13,369 nt of DNA, taken from CAZMUD01 sp964569715. Its GTDB lineage: Bacteria; Chloroflexota; Dehalococcoidia; Dehalococcoidales; UBA2162. Positions 12,451 through 13,369 of the stretch are shown one piece after another. The notes under the pieces were generated by a model. That model saw only the letters and a list, made by a program, of their open reading frames with translations, ran no database searches and was not told the origin of the DNA. Where the stretch lies: NCBI GenBank assembly GCA_964569715.1, contig CAZMUD010000034.1, positions 1-13,369 on the forward strand, given 5' to 3'. A program made the position numbers and the translations under genes. Within the stretch, counting starts at the first letter, position 1; each line of letters opens with the position of its first letter.

Positions 12451-13368
12451 TCAGCCTGCCTTAGCTGATATAGCTTCAGAAAGAGACTTACTGAAGCTAT
12501 TCATAATTTCAGCATCATAACGCTCAATATTTCCCTCATCACACAGCTTAGCCAACTCCGGGTCTATGGGCAGCTGTGCCAGAAGCGGGGTATGGGCTGC
12601 TTGTGCCATTTCCTCTCCGTGACTTTTACCAAAGAGTTCAATTTTTTTATCTATTTCAGGGACATAGAAATAGCTCATATTCTCCACTACGCCGAGAATG
12701 GGTTTATCCATTTTCTGAGCCATGTTTACTGCCTTTCTGACTATCATCTCAACCAGGTCCTGAGGGGTGAAAACGATGATCACCCCCAATATTGGGAACG
12801 ATTGCATTACAGTAAGCGCTGCATCAGCTGTGCCCGGGGGCAGGTCTATAATTAGATAATCGAGCTTGCCCCAGAGTACCTCCTCGCCAAACTGCTTAAT
12901 GGTATTGCTGATGAGGGGTCCACGCCAAATAACAGCATCATCCTCACTGGGTAGAAGAAGGTTGATAGACATGGCCGCTATACCAGACCTTGATAAGACG
13001 GGCAGTATCCCGCTGTTGCTACCAGTAGGTCGGGCAGTGATGCCAAACATCTTAGGAATACTGGGACCGGTGATGTCAGCATCAAGGATACCCACTTCAT
13101 AGCCCTGACGCTTTAGAGCAACCGCAGCAAGGCTAGCTACCAGTGACTTACCGACACCTCCCTTGCCACTCATTACGGCAAAGGTATGGCCAATCTTGTT
13201 TAGCTCTGCTGGCTTAGCCTCTGTAAACTCTACCTCGACCTCGTTTACTTCAGGTAGCTTCTCTAAGACTTCTTTCGTCTTGGCTTTAACCCAGTCCTGC
13301 GCCTCGCTGCTCAACGCTGCTGAAGCCAGGGTAACCTTAACCCCACGATTCAGAAGGAAAGTGACCTC
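12451..13368 (-). CDS. mrp: Mrp/NBP35-family Fe-S carrier ATPase, 5' end beyond the window
   Basis: Mrp (ApbC) ATPases bind and transfer Fe-S clusters. The frame is open to the right edge: codons upstream of TTG 13314 read EVTFLLNRGVKVTLASAA and continue into SSEAQDWVKAKTKEVLEKLP. This is the end of the N-terminal MIP18/DUF59 domain, so that TTG is internal and has no ribosome site. Numbering from it, the deviant P-loop SGKGGVGKS is at 49-57, ILDADITGPSIPKMFG at 76-91, the switch LIIDLPPGTADA at 154-165, and ENMSYF at 211-216. The Cys-x-x-Cys pair that normally follows ENMSYF and bridges a [4Fe-4S] in the dimer is absent (Val218-Pro-Glu-Ile221). The protein keeps the ATPase but may not hold a cluster in the usual way. 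About 305 residues are visible; first gene of the operon within the window. Confidence 0.94.
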   Translation of the reverse strand, partial: EVTFLLNRGVKVTLASAALSSEAQDWVKAKTKEVLEKLPEVNEVEVEFTEAKPAELNKIGHTFAVMSGKGGVGKSLVASLAAVALKRQGYEVGILDADITGPSIPKMFGITARPTGSNSGILPVLSRSGIAAMSINLLLPSEDDAVIWRGPLISNTIKQFGEEVLWGKLDYLIIDLPPGTADAALTVMQSFPILGVIIVFTPQDLVEMIVRKAVNMAQKMDKPILGVVENMSYFYVPEIDKKIELFGKSHGEEMAQAAHTPLLAQLPIDPELAKLCDEGNIERYDAEIMNSFSKSLSEAISAKAG

Positions 13369-13369
13369 A

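Noticed and set aside
12451..13314. Start of Mrp at TTG 13314
   Set aside because: The frame continues to the right edge with MIP18/DUF59-like sequence, and there is no ribosome site before the TTG.
1..13369. CRISPR array, transposase, integrase or defence genes
   Set aside because: No regularly spaced repeats and no such protein motifs are visible in any frame of the window.

Overview
The window reads as bacterial DNA from an anaerobe with a rich iron-sulfur and molybdenum metabolism. Shine-Dalgarno sites precede most genes, GTG and TTG starts are common, and there is a tmRNA-like 3' end. The gene mix (ETF and ETF-quinone oxidoreductase, a crotonase, a DMSO-reductase-family pair, Mrp, MobB, DUF1638) would suit an uncultured Chloroflexota/Dehalococcoidia-type organism. 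That placement is inference and no marker gene here proves it. Both ends of the window cut through genes: etfA at the left and mrp at the right are open to the edge, and their apparent internal start codons are artefacts.

Left part, + strand (2-2310): the C-terminal two thirds of EtfA, then an ETF-quinone oxidoreductase 2 bases later. Together they would pass electrons from acyl-CoA or other flavin dehydrogenases to the quinone pool. A gene-poor stretch (2311-2686) holds what looks like a decayed response-regulator receiver fragment. On the - strand follow a crotonase-fold enzyme (TTG start, lacking one of the two usual catalytic glutamates), a short unrecognised ORF and an 11-codon mini-ORF just upstream of it, and a 101-residue Cys-rich protein of unknown function.

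Centre, + strand (4308-7180): a molybdopterin oxidoreductase catalytic subunit with a predicted Ser ligand to Mo and no Tat signal, and a DmsB-like four-cluster Fe-S subunit. They look like a soluble cytoplasmic pair with no membrane anchor in the window. The upstream region shared with the divergent Cys-rich gene carries a candidate promoter overlapped by a 9+9 inverted repeat. By eye this pair is clearly more GC-rich than its neighbours. Immediately beyond it, on the - strand, lies a 3' fragment of a tmRNA (ssrA)-like gene with an intrinsic terminator and no 5' half. This is what an integration (att) site at ssrA would leave.

Right part, - strand (7412 to the right edge), in transcription order: Mrp ATPase, IscU/NifU-like scaffold, MobB with a C-terminal extension, DUF1638 protein, radical SAM protein (COG0731 type), 2[4Fe-4S] ferredoxin, DUF89/ARMT1-like protein, a small unknown protein, and a COG1237-type metallo-beta-lactamase-fold protein. 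Spacings are short or overlapping, so this is probably one operon that ends at the 7197-7220 terminator. It looks like a metal-cofactor assembly or maturation cluster. MobB ties it to molybdenum and Mrp/IscU tie it to Fe-S. The combined role is not established, and this cluster is the best candidate in the window for an undescribed system.
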